Shown in pieces: positions 1-9,263 of a stretch of DNA of 64,000 nucleotides; positions within the stretch are counted from its first letter, which is position 1, and the number at the start of each line of letters is the position of its first letter. The notes beneath the pieces are model-generated. The model was not told where the DNA came from, searched no databases, and was given only the letters and a program-made list of their open reading frames with translations. The stretch covers positions 179,540-243,539 of the forward strand of contig NZ_JAUSUB010000006.1 of the NCBI RefSeq assembly GCF_030813235.1. Direction: 5' to 3'. The stretch comes from Cytobacillus purgationiresistens (GTDB taxonomy: Bacteria > Bacillota > Bacilli > Bacillales > Cytobacillaceae). The translations under genes were made by a program, and so were the position numbers.

Positions 1-35
1 GCTTCTCCATTCCAGATTCAATTGTTTCCATAAAA

Positions 36-89
36 TGAATGAATCATCATTCATAAATTTATAATATTATTATATTGATATTCTGTCAA
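36..89 (-). promoter_or_regulatory. Promoter and FadR-type operator of the gene left of the window (probably fadR)
   Basis: Reading leftward on the minus strand there is TTGACA (84-89), a 17-nt spacer and TATTAT (61-66), then the palindrome TGAATGAATCATCATTCA (36-53) just after the expected start site. This matches the Bacillus FadR (TetR family, acyl-CoA responsive) operator, TGAATGA-N4-TCATTCA. A Shine-Dalgarno-like TGGAGAAG lies at 2-9, so the start codon should lie just outside the window. In B. subtilis the gene after lcfA is fadR, so autoregulation is likely; the gene itself is not visible. Confidence 0.7.
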
Positions 90-171
90 GATTTTAAATT
101 CGATTATTTTTCTATTTTCAGTTTATTTATATTATCTCTCGATTTATAGGATAAGACAAGCTTAATCTTTC

Positions 172-200
172 AAAAATAAAGAGCCGACTGCATCGGACTC
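172..200 (-). terminator. Terminator of lcfA
   Basis: On the minus strand, just after the lcfA stop, a hairpin (GAG-bulge-CCGA paired with TCGG-CTC, 181-200) is followed by a run of T and A (172-180). It would separate lcfA from the next gene, which has its own promoter. Confidence 0.55.
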
Positions 201-203
201 AAG

Positions 204-1910
204 TTATTTAACTGCTTCCGTTGACTCCTCTTCAAGCTTTTTCATGTCTTCTTCGACTAGCTTTCTGCGTAATATTTTCCCGACTGCTGTTTTTGGCAGT
301 TCCGCCCGGAATTCATAAATTCTCGGCACTTTATACGCAGCGAGGTGCTTTCTAGTATATTTATTTAATTCTTCCTCAGTGACCTTGGCACCATCTTTGA
401 GAACGACATATGCCTTTACTGTTTCTCCTCTATAAGGGTCTGGAATTCCAGCAGCCACCACTTCCTGCACTGCTTCGTGTTCATATAATACTTCTTCTAT
501 CTCTCTAGGATAAATGTTAAAACCACCAGCAATAATCATGTCCTTTTTCCTATCAACTACGTAAAAATAGCCTTTCTCATCCATATGACCAAGATCACCA
601 GTTAATAGCCAGCCATCCTTTAAAGTTTGTGCCGTATCCTCTGGACGATTCCAATAACCCTTCATTACCTGAGGACCTTTCACACAAATTTCACCGACCT
701 CACCTGGCGGCAGAAACTCTCCTGTTTCAGTGGACATAATCGCTGCATCCGTATTAGGCCAAGGCAGCCCGATGCTTCCTTTTATCCTCGGTTCATCCCA
801 TAAAAAGTTAGCATGTGTAACAGGAGATGTCTCTGTTAATCCATACCCTTCAACTAATTTGCCCCCGGTTACTTCTTCAAACTTTTGCTGAACTTCAACC
901 GGAAGTGCTGATGATCCGCTGATACATGAGTCAATTGAGGATAGATCATAATCGTTAATTTTTGGATGATTTAAAAGCCCAATATAAATGGTTGGTGCGC
1001 CTGGAAACAGGGTTGGACGCTGCTTTTGAATCGTTTTTAACGTGGTTTCTGCATCGAATTTAGGCAGCAGAACCATTTTGTTAGCCTCCATTACGGTTAA
1101 TATGATTACAGTCGTCATTCCATACACATGGAAAAATGGTAAAACACCTAGAATGACTTCCTCACCGCGCTTCGTCTTGTAAAGCCATGCATTGCACATT
1201 GCGGCGTTGGAAACGAGGTTACGGTGTGTTAGCATTACTCCTTTTGGAAAGCCTGTTGTTCCTCCTGTATATTGAAGCAGAGCTAAGTCTTCATCAAAGT
1301 TAAATTCATACTCTTTTATCTCCCCAGTTGGACGTTTCAATATTTCCGTTAATAAATGATGATGACCTTCATGCTTCACATTCACAGTGATGCCATATTG
1401 TTTCTTTTGGATGAATGGATAAATCAGATTCTTAGGGAATGGAAGAAAATCCTTGATAGCGGTTACAATTATATGCTGTAAATCTGTCTGAGGCATGATT
1501 TTACTCACTCTTGGAAATAGAATATCCATTGCAATAATAGCTTTCGCTCCAGAATCCTTCATCTGATATTCCAATTCTCTTTCCATGTAAAGCGGATTAG
1601 TTTGAACAACTACTCCTCCTGCAAATAAAATACCATAGTAGCTGATGACTGACTGAGGGGTATTCGGCAGCATAATAGCTACGCGATCGCCTTTCCCAAT
1701 ACCTATACCCTGTAAATACGAAGCCACCTTAAGCGCGGAATCATAAACAAACCGATACGTAAATTCCTTCCCCATAAAATGGATCGCTTTTTTTTCAGGA
1801 AATTCAGTAGCTGCTTTTACTAAATATTCCTGTACTGTTTGCTCCGGATAGGATAATTCAGAGGGGATTTCTTTCGGGTAGAGCTTGAGCCATGGTTTTT
1901 CTTCGGACAT
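204..1910 (-). CDS. lcfA: Long-chain fatty-acid--CoA ligase
   Basis: ATP-dependent acyl-CoA synthetase that activates fatty acids for beta-oxidation, 568 aa. The adenylate-forming signatures are visible: the P-loop YTGGTTGFPKG, the motif GYGLTETSP, and WLLTGDLGHMDEKGYFYVVDRKKDMII near the C-terminus shared by this superfamily (quoted only to locate it; key residues T-G-D and D-R-K). I chose the ATG at 1910 because GGGAGG precedes it; a longer frame would begin in repeat-derived sequence. Length agrees with B. subtilis LcfA (about 560 aa). It has its own promoter and terminator. No FadR operator is seen at its promoter, although one sits before the next gene. Confidence 0.93.
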   Translation of the reverse strand: MSEEKPWLKLYPKEIPSELSYPEQTVQEYLVKAATEFPEKKAIHFMGKEFTYRFVYDSALKVASYLQGIGIGKGDRVAIMLPNTPQSVISYYGILFAGGVVVQTNPLYMERELEYQMKDSGAKAIIAMDILFPRVSKIMPQTDLQHIIVTAIKDFLPFPKNLIYPFIQKKQYGITVNVKHEGHHHLLTEILKRPTGEIKEYEFNFDEDLALLQYTGGTTGFPKGVMLTHRNLVSNAAMCNAWLYKTKRGEEVILGVLPFFHVYGMTTVIILTVMEANKMVLLPKFDAETTLKTIQKQRPTLFPGAPTIYIGLLNHPKINDYDLSSIDSCISGSSALPVEVQQKFEEVTGGKLVEGYGLTETSPVTHANFLWDEPRIKGSIGLPWPNTDAAIMSTETGEFLPPGEVGEICVKGPQVMKGYWNRPEDTAQTLKDGWLLTGDLGHMDEKGYFYVVDRKKDMIIAGGFNIYPREIEEVLYEHEAVQEVVAAGIPDPYRGETVKAYVVLKDGAKVTEEELNKYTRKHLAAYKVPRIYEFRAELPKTAVGKILRRKLVEEDMKKLEEESTEAVK

Positions 1911-1962
1911 ATGAGATCCTCCCACGCAATTATTTTTAGAACATTTTAAATTGTTCATTTTC

Positions 1963-1991
1963 ATTATAATATACACTTGTAAGCATGACAA
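1963..1991 (-). promoter_or_regulatory. Sigma-A promoter of lcfA
   Basis: On the minus strand: TTGTCA (1986-1991), 17-nt spacer, TATAAT (1963-1968), about 45 nt upstream of the lcfA start. The repeat remnant begins only about 17 bp upstream of the -35 element. Confidence 0.65.
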
Positions 1992-2007
1992 ACGAAATAA
2001 TTCAAAA

Positions 2008-2045
2008 GACGGAGGGCATCGCTCAGCCCCGACAAGCTTAAGACG
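2008..2045. repeat. Decayed copy of a Bacillaceae dispersed repeat
   Basis: The core GCTCAGCCCCGACAAGC (2021-2037) is identical to part of the repeat at the right edge of the window (63879-63895), and the preceding bases are similar. The rest of the unit, including the pairing arm with CTCGAGGGGCTAGG, cannot be recognised here, so this copy looks truncated and decayed. Confidence 0.6.
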
Positions 2046-2436
2046 CATATGAAGTTGGTGAAGAGAAAGTCGAACTTTACCTTCAATTCATGTATGGCTT
2101 TAGACAACGAGGCTTGACACTGCAGCCGAACACGCTGAAAGGCGGGGAGTGAAACGCTGGTGTGACAAGCATAAATCACATATGGAGTTTGTGCTTCCAT
2201 TCGCATGCAGGGCCAGGAACTTGACCGTCAAATGACTTCTTAATATATTGGCATGCTGAAGCAGCAGCTAACTTTATCCCCGTAGGATAAGGATCAAAAA
2301 TGGGAATGGATTGGTCAAAGGGAGCAGGTTATAAGTACCTGGAAGCTTAACTCAATTTAGTGAAGAACAGCAAAATGTTAGACAGTACCGATTGTCTATC
2401 CGAATCAATTAAAGGTTATAAATTTCCCGTGAAAAT
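2046..2436. other. Intergenic region without a recognisable gene
   Basis: About 390 bp between the repeat remnant and the terminator of the next operon. No frame has a ribosome site plus a protein-like translation. Possible repeat-derived pieces extend to about 2230. I see nothing else I can support. Confidence 0.4.
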
Positions 2437-2470
2437 AAAAACAATCGTCAGTTACCTGACGATTGTTTTA
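2437..2470 (-). terminator. Terminator of the mutS2-yshE operon
   Basis: A near-perfect inverted repeat (2437-2451 and 2456-2470, arms reading AAACAATCGTCAG and its complement) with A/T tracts on both sides. It lies 7 bp downstream of the small ORF that ends the minus-strand operon. Confidence 0.85.
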
Positions 2471-2476
2471 AAAAGC

Positions 2477-2560
2477 TTATGCAATAAAAAATAAATAAAC
2501 CATGCCACATAAGACGAATAGGCCGCATAGGGCAATTAAAATCTTCGCTAACTTCTCCAT
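2477..2560 (-). CDS. 27-residue hydrophobic peptide (putative small membrane protein)
   Basis: A 27-codon frame starting MEKLAKILIALCGLF and ending FFIA. It has two N-terminal lysines and then one hydrophobic stretch of about 20 residues with two cysteines, the pattern of a single-pass membrane peptide. GGGGAGA lies about 9 nt upstream of the ATG. It begins 15 bp after the yshE stop and is followed at once by the operon terminator, so it sits at the end of the transcript. I do not recognise a family or function. Confidence 0.55.
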   Translation of the reverse strand: MEKLAKILIALCGLFVLCGMVYLFFIA

Positions 2561-2575
2561 ATTTCCAGTCTCCCC

Positions 2576-2983
2576 TTATGAAATGCTCGCGCCGATGATA
2601 TATGAAAGTCCAATGGAAAGAATCATTGATATGAGTCCAACCGCCATATTATTGTTTTGAAGTTCATCATCCACTTTAAATTTAGGAGTCATGAATTCAA
2701 AAACGAAATAGGCTATGAGCAAGAGGAAAAAACCAAAAACCCCCCAAGAAATCATGACAAATAAATTATCATTATGCATAATGGAGTGTCGGAAAACATT
2801 GGCAATACCAAAAATTTTACCTCCTGTTGCCATAGCAACAGCTACATTTCTCTTTTTTATTTCTTCCCAGTTATTATACTTTGTCACGAGCTCAAAAATA
2901 GCTAAAAATACAATGATACAGAGGATAACAACACTATAATAAGCAGCTGTTTGTATAAATTCATTTTCCCAAAATTGTTCCAT
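2576..2983 (-). CDS. yshE: DUF350 family membrane protein YshE
   Basis: 135 aa with four hydrophobic segments (about 13-33, 45-63, 75-95, 112-133), as expected for DUF350 proteins, whose function is unknown. It lies between mutS2 and a terminal micro-ORF, matching the place of yshE next to mutS2 in B. subtilis. It starts 18 bp after the mutS2 stop, with GGGGAGATAATCCG before the ATG, so it is cotranscribed with mutS2. The N-terminal segment carries few charges before the first helix. Confidence 0.8.
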   Translation of the reverse strand: MEQFWENEFIQTAAYYSVVILCIIVFLAIFELVTKYNNWEEIKKRNVAVAMATGGKIFGIANVFRHSIMHNDNLFVMISWGVFGFFLLLIAYFVFEFMTPKFKVDDELQNNNMAVGLISMILSIGLSYIIGASIS

Positions 2984-3001
2984 CGGATTATCTCCCCATC
3001 A

Positions 3002-5359
3002 TTATTTAAACTCGACTACCGTTACCCCGGTGCCGCCTTCTCCAGCTTCACCGAAACGGATCTTTTTCACTGCACGGTGGTTGCGTAAATATTCCTGGAC
3101 TCCTTGTCTCAGTGCTCCCGTCCCTTTGCCGTGGATGATGGATACCCGCGGATAAGCAGCTAAGAGTGCATCATCGAGATATTTCTCCACACGCATCAAG
3201 GCATTTTCGTACCTTTCACCACGCAAGTCCAACTCGAGTCCAACATGATAATCTCTGCCCTTTACTGTTGCCATTGGCCTTGTCTCTACCTGTTTCGGTG
3301 TCTTGATAAACTCCAGATCTTTTACATTTACTTTCATTTTCAGTATGCCAATTTGAACCTGCCACTCTTTATTAGAAACTTTCTCAAGGAGCTGGCCTTT
3401 TTGCCCGAAGGTTAGTACTTTCACTTCATCGCCAGGCTGGAAGGTTTGTTGTCCATCTTGCTTCTTCGCCTTTTTTGTAGAGCGATTCGTTTCTGGGACA
3501 GCATCGGACAATCTTTTCTTCGCTTCTATCAGTTCATGCTCTTTCACTTCTGCATGTTTTTCGATGCGCATTTTTCTCAGATCACGGATGATTTCCTCCG
3601 CTTCAGCTTGAGCTTTTTCAATGATTGCTCCCGCTTCAACTGCTGCCTTGTCACGAAGTGCGTCTTTTTCTTCATTAAACTCCGTTACCTGCTTTTGCAT
3701 ATCTTGATGAAGAGTTTCTGCATTTTTTAATAAATCCCTTGCTTCATCACGCTCAGCCTCTGCCTGCTTCTTGCTGTCTTCCAAGGAAGCGATCATATTC
3801 TCAACTTGATTGCTGTCCGCACTAATATATGACCTTGCTGTTTGGATGACATTATCGCCTAAACCAAGACGTTTAGAAATCTCAAACGCGTTACTTCTGC
3901 CAGGTACGCCTATCAAAAGTTTATAAGTTGGGCTTAGGGTTTCAATATCAAACTCTACGCTTGCATTAACAACGCCTTCTCTATTATAACCATATGCTTT
4001 CAATTCAGGGTAATGGGTTGTAGCTATTACTCTCGCGCCTCTCTTATACACTTCATCGAGAATTGATATCGCAAGCGCTGCACCCTCCTGCGGGTCTGTC
4101 CCTGCTCCAAGCTCATCGAAAAGAACGAGGCTGTTAAAGTCCACATGATTTAAAATATCTACAATGTTAACCATGTGAGAAGAGAAGGTACTTAAAGATT
4201 GTTCAATTGACTGTTCGTCACCTATATCTGCATAAACCGCATCAAAAACAGCTATTTCCGAGCCGTCCAATGCAGGTATTTGCAAGCCTGCTTGTGCCAT
4301 CAAAGTAGAAAGGCCCAACGTTTTTAGCGTGACGGTCTTACCGCCTGTATTCGGACCCGTAATAACAATTGTTGAATAATCTTTTCCCAATGCAATATCA
4401 TTGGCAACAACCTCATCTGCTGAAATGAGCGGATGCCGCGCTTTAAATAATGTTACTCTGCCTTCATTATTCACATTAGGCTTAGAACCTTTTATTCTTC
4501 GGCTATATCGGGCTTTAGCAAACATAAAGTCTATTTCTGTTAATATAGCGACAATTATTTGCAATTCCTCTTTATAATCGCCCGTCTGCAATGAAAGGTC
4601 AATCAGGATTTTTTCAATTTCCTGCTGTTCCTTCACCCGTATCCCCTGCAATTCATTATTTAGCTGAACAATTGATTGAGGTTCAATGAATAAGGTCTGT
4701 CCTGATGAGCTTTGATCATGAATAATCCCGCCATAATGTCCTCTGTACTCCTGTTTCACAGGAAGAACAAAGCGGTCATTACGGATCGTGATAATCGCAT
4801 CGGAAAGCATCTTTTGTGCATTGGAAGAACGGATCATACTCTCTAGGCGCTCTCTTATGCGTCCTTCCCTTGTACGTAGCTGGGTTCTAAGTGATCTTAA
4901 AGCATCACTGGCACTATCAAGAACTTCTCCATTCTCATCAATTGCATTGCGAATAGATGTTTCGAGGTCTGCCAACACGGTAATATCCTCAGCATAACCA
5001 GTTAGAATGGGTAATTCATTTTCTTCATCGGTGTAATCCTCAATAAAACGCTTGATTTGCCTGCTGGCATGGACTGTACTGGCTACTTGCATGAGCTCTA
5101 AAGGGCTCAGCACGCCTCCAATTACTGCTCTTTTTACATGAGGAACGATATCGAATATGCCGCCAAGAGGAACATTTCCTTTTATTCGCAAAACCTGCAC
5201 CGCTTCATCTGTCTCTTCCTGAAGCTTTGTCACTTCAGCAAAATCTGTTGAAGGATACAAGTTTTCGGCTTTCTTTTTTCCTAAAACGGATGAAACATGT
5301 TCGAGCATTTGTTCCTTCACTTTATTAAATTCTAATACCCTTAAAACTCGTTCTTGCAT
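3002..5359 (-). CDS. mutS2: MutS2 endonuclease / ribosome-rescue ATPase
   Basis: 785 aa, the usual length for MutS2. It lacks the MutS mismatch-recognition domain. The order is a coiled-coil core (about 1-300), an ABC-type ATPase with Walker [14 protein letters not shown] and Walker [17 protein letters not shown], a long charged coiled coil (about 510-630), a KOW-like linker, and a C-terminal Smr nuclease domain with [11 protein letters not shown] and HGKGTGALR. The family is linked to suppression of homologous recombination and, in B. subtilis, to splitting of collided ribosomes. GGGGGC precedes the ATG. It is 30 bp downstream of polX in one operon. Confidence 0.95.
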   Translation of the reverse strand: MQERVLRVLEFNKVKEQMLEHVSSVLGKKKAENLYPSTDFAEVTKLQEETDEAVQVLRIKGNVPLGGIFDIVPHVKRAVIGGVLSPLELMQVASTVHASRQIKRFIEDYTDEENELPILTGYAEDITVLADLETSIRNAIDENGEVLDSASDALRSLRTQLRTREGRIRERLESMIRSSNAQKMLSDAIITIRNDRFVLPVKQEYRGHYGGIIHDQSSSGQTLFIEPQSIVQLNNELQGIRVKEQQEIEKILIDLSLQTGDYKEELQIIVAILTEIDFMFAKARYSRRIKGSKPNVNNEGRVTLFKARHPLISADEVVANDIALGKDYSTIVITGPNTGGKTVTLKTLGLSTLMAQAGLQIPALDGSEIAVFDAVYADIGDEQSIEQSLSTFSSHMVNIVDILNHVDFNSLVLFDELGAGTDPQEGAALAISILDEVYKRGARVIATTHYPELKAYGYNREGVVNASVEFDIETLSPTYKLLIGVPGRSNAFEISKRLGLGDNVIQTARSYISADSNQVENMIASLEDSKKQAEAERDEARDLLKNAETLHQDMQKQVTEFNEEKDALRDKAAVEAGAIIEKAQAEAEEIIRDLRKMRIEKHAEVKEHELIEAKKRLSDAVPETNRSTKKAKKQDGQQTFQPGDEVKVLTFGQKGQLLEKVSNKEWQVQIGILKMKVNVKDLEFIKTPKQVETRPMATVKGRDYHVGLELDLRGERYENALMRVEKYLDDALLAAYPRVSIIHGKGTGALRQGVQEYLRNHRAVKKIRFGEAGEGGTGVTVVEFK

Positions 5360-5389
5360 GAGGAAGCCCCCTTTTTTCAGCTAAAACAG

Positions 5390-7114
5390 CTATTTACTTT
5401 GACGTTTATGCAAAAACTCGAGCAATTCGTCTATTTCCATTGCATTAAGAACTGCAGCTTTCGGTACCCAACCTTTTTTGGCAGCAGAAACACCGATTTC
5501 CATATGATCTAATGTATTGATGATATGCGCGTCTGTATTGATTACAACTTTTACACCAGCTTCGTGTGCCATGCGCAGAGGTTCAGCTGCTAAATCTAAC
5601 CTGTTTGGATTGGCGTTCAATTCCAATGCTGTATTTGTCGCTTTTGCCAGCTCAATAAGCATTTCCATATCCACTTCATAGCCTTCCCGTCTACCAATCA
5701 GTCTGCCAGTCGGATGGGCAATGATATCGACATTTGCATTTCTCAATGCAGCTGAAAGTCTATCCATAATCTTTTCTTTCGATTGTGAAAACGCGGAATG
5801 AATAGAAGCAATGACAAGATCCATCTGTTCTAAAACTTCGTCATCGTAATCTAAGGTGCCATCAGGAAGTATATCCATCTCCACTCCTGAAAGGATTGTA
5901 ATATCTTCATATTGTTCATTCAGAGCTTTAATGATGCCCTTTTGCTTAAGTAATCTCTCAGCTGTCAAACCGTTAGCAACCTTTAAATATTGCGAGTGGT
6001 CTGTAATAGCCATATATTTATACCCTTTGGCACGGCAGGCCTCAACCATTTCTTCAATAGAATTGGCGCCATCACTCCAAGTCGTGTGCATATGAAGGTC
6101 GCCCCTGATATCGTTTAATGAAATCAAAGCAGTATCTATTGAATAGTTGTCTACCTCTTTGCCATCTTCTCTAATTTCCGGTGGAAAAGCGGGCAAGCCA
6201 AAGTATTCATAGAAATCCTGTTCTGTTTCGAAGGTTCTTATTTCACCTGTTTCATTATTCTCGACACCGTATTCACTAATTTTTTCACCACGATCCTTAG
6301 CTAACTGTCTCATTCTTACATTATGATCTTTTGAACCCGTAAAATGATGAAGGGTAGTCGCAAATTCTGCAGGTGTGACCAATCGAAAGTCGACTGATAC
6401 ATCAAATTCATATTCGAGCACAACAGAGACTTTCGTGTCTCCTGCTGCGATGACTTCCTTTATACCAGTTAAATGGAGCAATTGCTCTTTAACTGAATGA
6501 GGATTTTCCGTGGAGATAATGAAATCAAGATCCTTGATTGTTTCTCGCATTCTTCTTAAGCTCCCCGCTCTTGAAAACCTAGTAATATGAACCATATTTT
6601 CTAGCTGGGATTCTATCGTTCCTGCAATTGGAAGCATAAATGCGAGCGGTAGCCGGTCCGGCCTCGCCCCAACATTATCTAAAGCTGCCATAATCTTTTC
6701 TTCTGTTTTCTTTCCAAATCCGGCAAGGGCTTGTACTTTATGACTTCGGCATGCTTCTTCAAGATCTTCTGCACTCTTTACTCCGAGCTCTTTATATAGT
6801 TTGGCGATTTTTTTACCGCCGAGCCCCGGAAGCTGAAGCAGCGGAATTAAGCCTGAAGGCACCTCATCCTTTAATTCCTGCAGCACAGATGATCTTTCTT
6901 CAAGCATGTATTCCTCTATTACCGCTGCCGTTCCTTTCCCGATGCCCGGAAGTTTAGTGAAATCGGTAATCTCAGATAAGGTTTGGTCGTTTGCCTCAAG
7001 CGCTCCTGCCGCTTTTCTAAAGGCTGCTGTTTTAAATGGATTTTCTCCTTTTAATTCCATATAGATAGCGATTGTCTCAAGTAGTTTTATTACATCCTTT
7101 TTATTTACACTCAT
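5390..7114 (-). CDS. polX: DNA polymerase/3'-5' exonuclease PolX
   Basis: 574 aa, about the length of B. subtilis PolX (570). The N-terminal two thirds hold helix-hairpin-helix motifs (LPGIGKGTA, LPGLGGKKIA) and a Pol-beta palm with the catalytic pair in DLDFIIST and a third acid in FDVSVDFR. The C-terminus is an intact PHP domain: DLHMHTTWSDG, AITDHSQY and further histidines in IASIHSAF and IAHPTGR. This family fills small gaps in base excision repair, and its PHP domain provides the manganese-dependent exonuclease and AP endonuclease. It lies between cvpA and mutS2, as in other Bacillus. Confidence 0.95.
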   Translation of the reverse strand: MSVNKKDVIKLLETIAIYMELKGENPFKTAAFRKAAGALEANDQTLSEITDFTKLPGIGKGTAAVIEEYMLEERSSVLQELKDEVPSGLIPLLQLPGLGGKKIAKLYKELGVKSAEDLEEACRSHKVQALAGFGKKTEEKIMAALDNVGARPDRLPLAFMLPIAGTIESQLENMVHITRFSRAGSLRRMRETIKDLDFIISTENPHSVKEQLLHLTGIKEVIAAGDTKVSVVLEYEFDVSVDFRLVTPAEFATTLHHFTGSKDHNVRMRQLAKDRGEKISEYGVENNETGEIRTFETEQDFYEYFGLPAFPPEIREDGKEVDNYSIDTALISLNDIRGDLHMHTTWSDGANSIEEMVEACRAKGYKYMAITDHSQYLKVANGLTAERLLKQKGIIKALNEQYEDITILSGVEMDILPDGTLDYDDEVLEQMDLVIASIHSAFSQSKEKIMDRLSAALRNANVDIIAHPTGRLIGRREGYEVDMEMLIELAKATNTALELNANPNRLDLAAEPLRMAHEAGVKVVINTDAHIINTLDHMEIGVSAAKKGWVPKAAVLNAMEIDELLEFLHKRQSK

Positions 7115-7220
7115 TTGACATCTGCTCCTGGTTTTTCAGTTTAATATCCTTTTATTCTTTCCCACTGCATTCAAGTGGAAACGTTGCATTCTTTGTCACT
7201 TCGATTATACATCATATTAA

Positions 7221-7249
7221 AAAAGAAAACTTCTCCGTAAGAGAAGTTA
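7221..7249 (-). terminator. Terminator after cvpA, overlapping its stop codon
   Basis: Hairpin with arms AACTTCTC and GAGAAGTT (7229-7249), whose 5' arm on the minus strand includes the cvpA stop, followed by TTCTTTTTT. It may limit read-through from zapA-cvpA into polX. Confidence 0.6.
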
Positions 7250-7786
7250 AGCTGCCATATAATCTATCCATAAATCCTTAATCATTTGCGAAAAAATCGG
7301 CGTATTTTCAATTAAGAGATTGGCCATGAATGATGTATTTAACGCATTTTGTAATATTGTGATTGGTAATAATGCAGCTATGTATAATATGATAAACATG
7401 ATAAGATAGACTTCTATAAATCCTAAAATTCCGCCTGCCCAAACATTCAATTGCTTTAAAATTGGTAGGCTGGCAACGAAATCAAGCATACTTCCAATGA
7501 TCTGAAGTAATATTTTCACAGCAAAAAATATAATGGCAAAAGCAATTGCACGATAGTATGCGTCTTCAAGATTTGTACTCCCGAATATTTGCAAATTCGA
7601 ATCGCTGCCAAAGTTGGGATATGGTATCCATAGTGTCAGCTTTGGAGCAAGTGTTTCATAGTACATTCTTGCAGCAATAAATGCTACGATGAACCCTACA
7701 AAATGGATGAGTTGAAGGATAAACCCTCTTCTCAATCCCATGAAAAATCCAAAAATTAAGATGATGATGATGGCGAGATCCAGCAT
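7247..7786 (-). CDS. cvpA: CvpA family membrane protein (YshB)
   Basis: 179 aa with four hydrophobic segments (about 1-20, 22-42, 76-98, 118-145), fitting the CvpA/colicin V production family. The B. subtilis counterpart YshB also lies between zapA and polX. Members are linked to envelope integrity, but their biochemical role is unsettled. It starts 8 bp after zapA and is cotranscribed with it. Confidence 0.82.
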   Translation of the reverse strand: MLDLAIIIILIFGFFMGLRRGFILQLIHFVGFIVAFIAARMYYETLAPKLTLWIPYPNFGSDSNLQIFGSTNLEDAYYRAIAFAIIFFAVKILLQIIGSMLDFVASLPILKQLNVWAGGILGFIEVYLIMFIILYIAALLPITILQNALNTSFMANLLIENTPIFSQMIKDLWIDYMAA

Positions 7787-7793
7787 GGTTATG

Positions 7794-8057
7794 TCAGTCC
7801 TTTGCTCTATTTAATTCATTTTCAAGCCGTTCTAAACGGTCTTTTAATTTTATATAATCATTCATTGCATTCACAGCGGTGAGCACTGCTAATTTATTGA
7901 TATCGAGTGAAGGATTCTTTGAGCTGATTTCTCGCATGGTTTCATCAACCATAGAAGCTACAAGACGAATATGACTCGAGCTTTCTGTGCCGACGATTGT
8001 ATACGGCTGTCCATATATATCAACCCTTGTGCGTTTTTTTTGCGTATTTGACAACAT
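7794..8057 (-). CDS. zapA: Cell division protein ZapA
   Basis: 87 aa from the ATG at 8057, chosen because GGGGGC lies just upstream; an in-frame ATG four codons earlier overlaps that ribosome site. The core [13 protein letters not shown] and the C-terminal coiled coil ([15 protein letters not shown]) are typical of ZapA, which binds FtsZ and bundles protofilaments at the division ring. It is divergent from rnhC and followed by cvpA, the same arrangement as in B. subtilis. Confidence 0.92.
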   Translation of the reverse strand: MLSNTQKKRTRVDIYGQPYTIVGTESSSHIRLVASMVDETMREISSKNPSLDINKLAVLTAVNAMNDYIKLKDRLERLENELNRAKD

Positions 8058-8181
8058 GTAAGCCCCCATTCTGAAGAATCCTAAACATTATCATAACATG
8101 AACATTTTTGCGTGGGAAGTCAAAGCTTGTCAAAAAAGAACAGATCGTGTAAAACGCATGAATATTAAAGGAGGTTTTCAC

Positions 8182-9123
8182 ATGAGCAACGTAGTTTTAA
8201 TCAAAAAGATAGAAGAAATCAATCAAATGAAAAAACATTATAAGTCATTTTTATCTGAAAAGCAGCCGCCAGGGAGTGTATTTTCTGCAAAAACGCCTGC
8301 CTGTTCCATCACTGCCTATAAATCTGGGAAAGTTCTTTTTCAAGGGGGAGGAAGTGAGACCGAGGCCAAGAAATGGGGAGAGCTGCCTGCGATTAAACAA
8401 GCCACTAAAGAGAAAAAAGTGATAGGCGGCCATCTGCCGGAAAACTTTGCTTCATTATCAGTCATCGGTTCTGATGAAGTAGGCACCGGGGATTTCTTTG
8501 GGCCTGTGACAGTCGTTGCTGCCTATGTAAAAAAAGAACAAATCCCGTTATTAAAAGAACTCGGTGTACAGGATTCAAAAAATTTAAATGATGAAAAAAT
8601 CATGAACATCGCCAAGCAAATAAAAGATATCATTTCCTATAGCCTGTTAACCTTGCATAATGACAAATACAATCAATTGCAGCAATCCGGCATGTCCCAA
8701 GGAAAAATAAAGGCATATCTTCATAATCAAGCAATCGGCAGCGTGCTAAACAAGATTTCCCCAGAAAAACCTGATGCAATCTTAATTGATCAATTTGCAC
8801 AAGAAGGCGTGTATTACAACTACTTAAAAAGCCAGCCGAATGTTCAAAGGGAGAATGTTTATTTCAGCACAAAGGGAGAATCTGTTCATTTGGCTGTCGC
8901 TGCAGCTTCAATTCTTGCACGTTATGCCTTCGTTCTCCGGTTTGCAGACTTAAGCAAAAAAGCAGGCTTCCATTTAACCAAGGGAGCCGGTCCAAAAGTA
9001 GATGAATGCGCGGCACGTCTCATTCATGAAAAAGGAAAAGAAACACTCCCATCATTTGTGAAATTACATTTCGCAAATACAGAGAAGGCAACAAAGCTTT
9101 ACCAGAAAAAATATTTGCGGTAA
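8182..9123 (+). CDS. rnhC: Ribonuclease HIII
   Basis: 313 aa from the ATG at 8182, which follows AAAGGAGG; the length equals B. subtilis RnhC. The N-terminal ~90 residues form the TBP-like substrate-binding domain special to HIII. The catalytic part begins at SVIGSDEVGTGDFFGPV (acidic D and E) with further acidic residues in LGVQDSKNL and ILIDQFAQ. The enzyme cleaves RNA in RNA-DNA hybrids and clears R-loops and primers. It is transcribed divergently from zapA and converges on pheT. Confidence 0.95.
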   Translation: MSNVVLIKKIEEINQMKKHYKSFLSEKQPPGSVFSAKTPACSITAYKSGKVLFQGGGSETEAKKWGELPAIKQATKEKKVIGGHLPENFASLSVIGSDEVGTGDFFGPVTVVAAYVKKEQIPLLKELGVQDSKNLNDEKIMNIAKQIKDIISYSLLTLHNDKYNQLQQSGMSQGKIKAYLHNQAIGSVLNKISPEKPDAILIDQFAQEGVYYNYLKSQPNVQRENVYFSTKGESVHLAVAAASILARYAFVLRFADLSKKAGFHLTKGAGPKVDECAARLIHEKGKETLPSFVKLHFANTEKATKLYQKKYLR

Positions 9124-9208
9124 GAAATCATGGCACTGTTAGTAAAGCCGAAGAATCACTACAAGCTATTCACAATATTCATCTATTAACTTGCAAAAAC
9201 AAAAACAA

Positions 9209-9255
9209 AAGCTGAAACTTCCTTCTGTATCAACAGAATGAAGTTTCAGCTTTTT
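9209..9255. terminator. Bidirectional terminator between rnhC and pheT
   Basis: Arms AAGCTGAAACTTC and GAAGTTTCAGCTT with A and T tracts on the outer sides, placed between convergent genes. It should stop transcription from both. Confidence 0.88.
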
Positions 9256-9263
9256 CTTCTATA

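Noticed and set aside
1964..2206. 80-codon minus-strand frame upstream of lcfA
   Set aside because: It runs through the repeat remnant and the lcfA promoter, has no ribosome site, and its translation (LSGLSDALRL) is that of the repeat.
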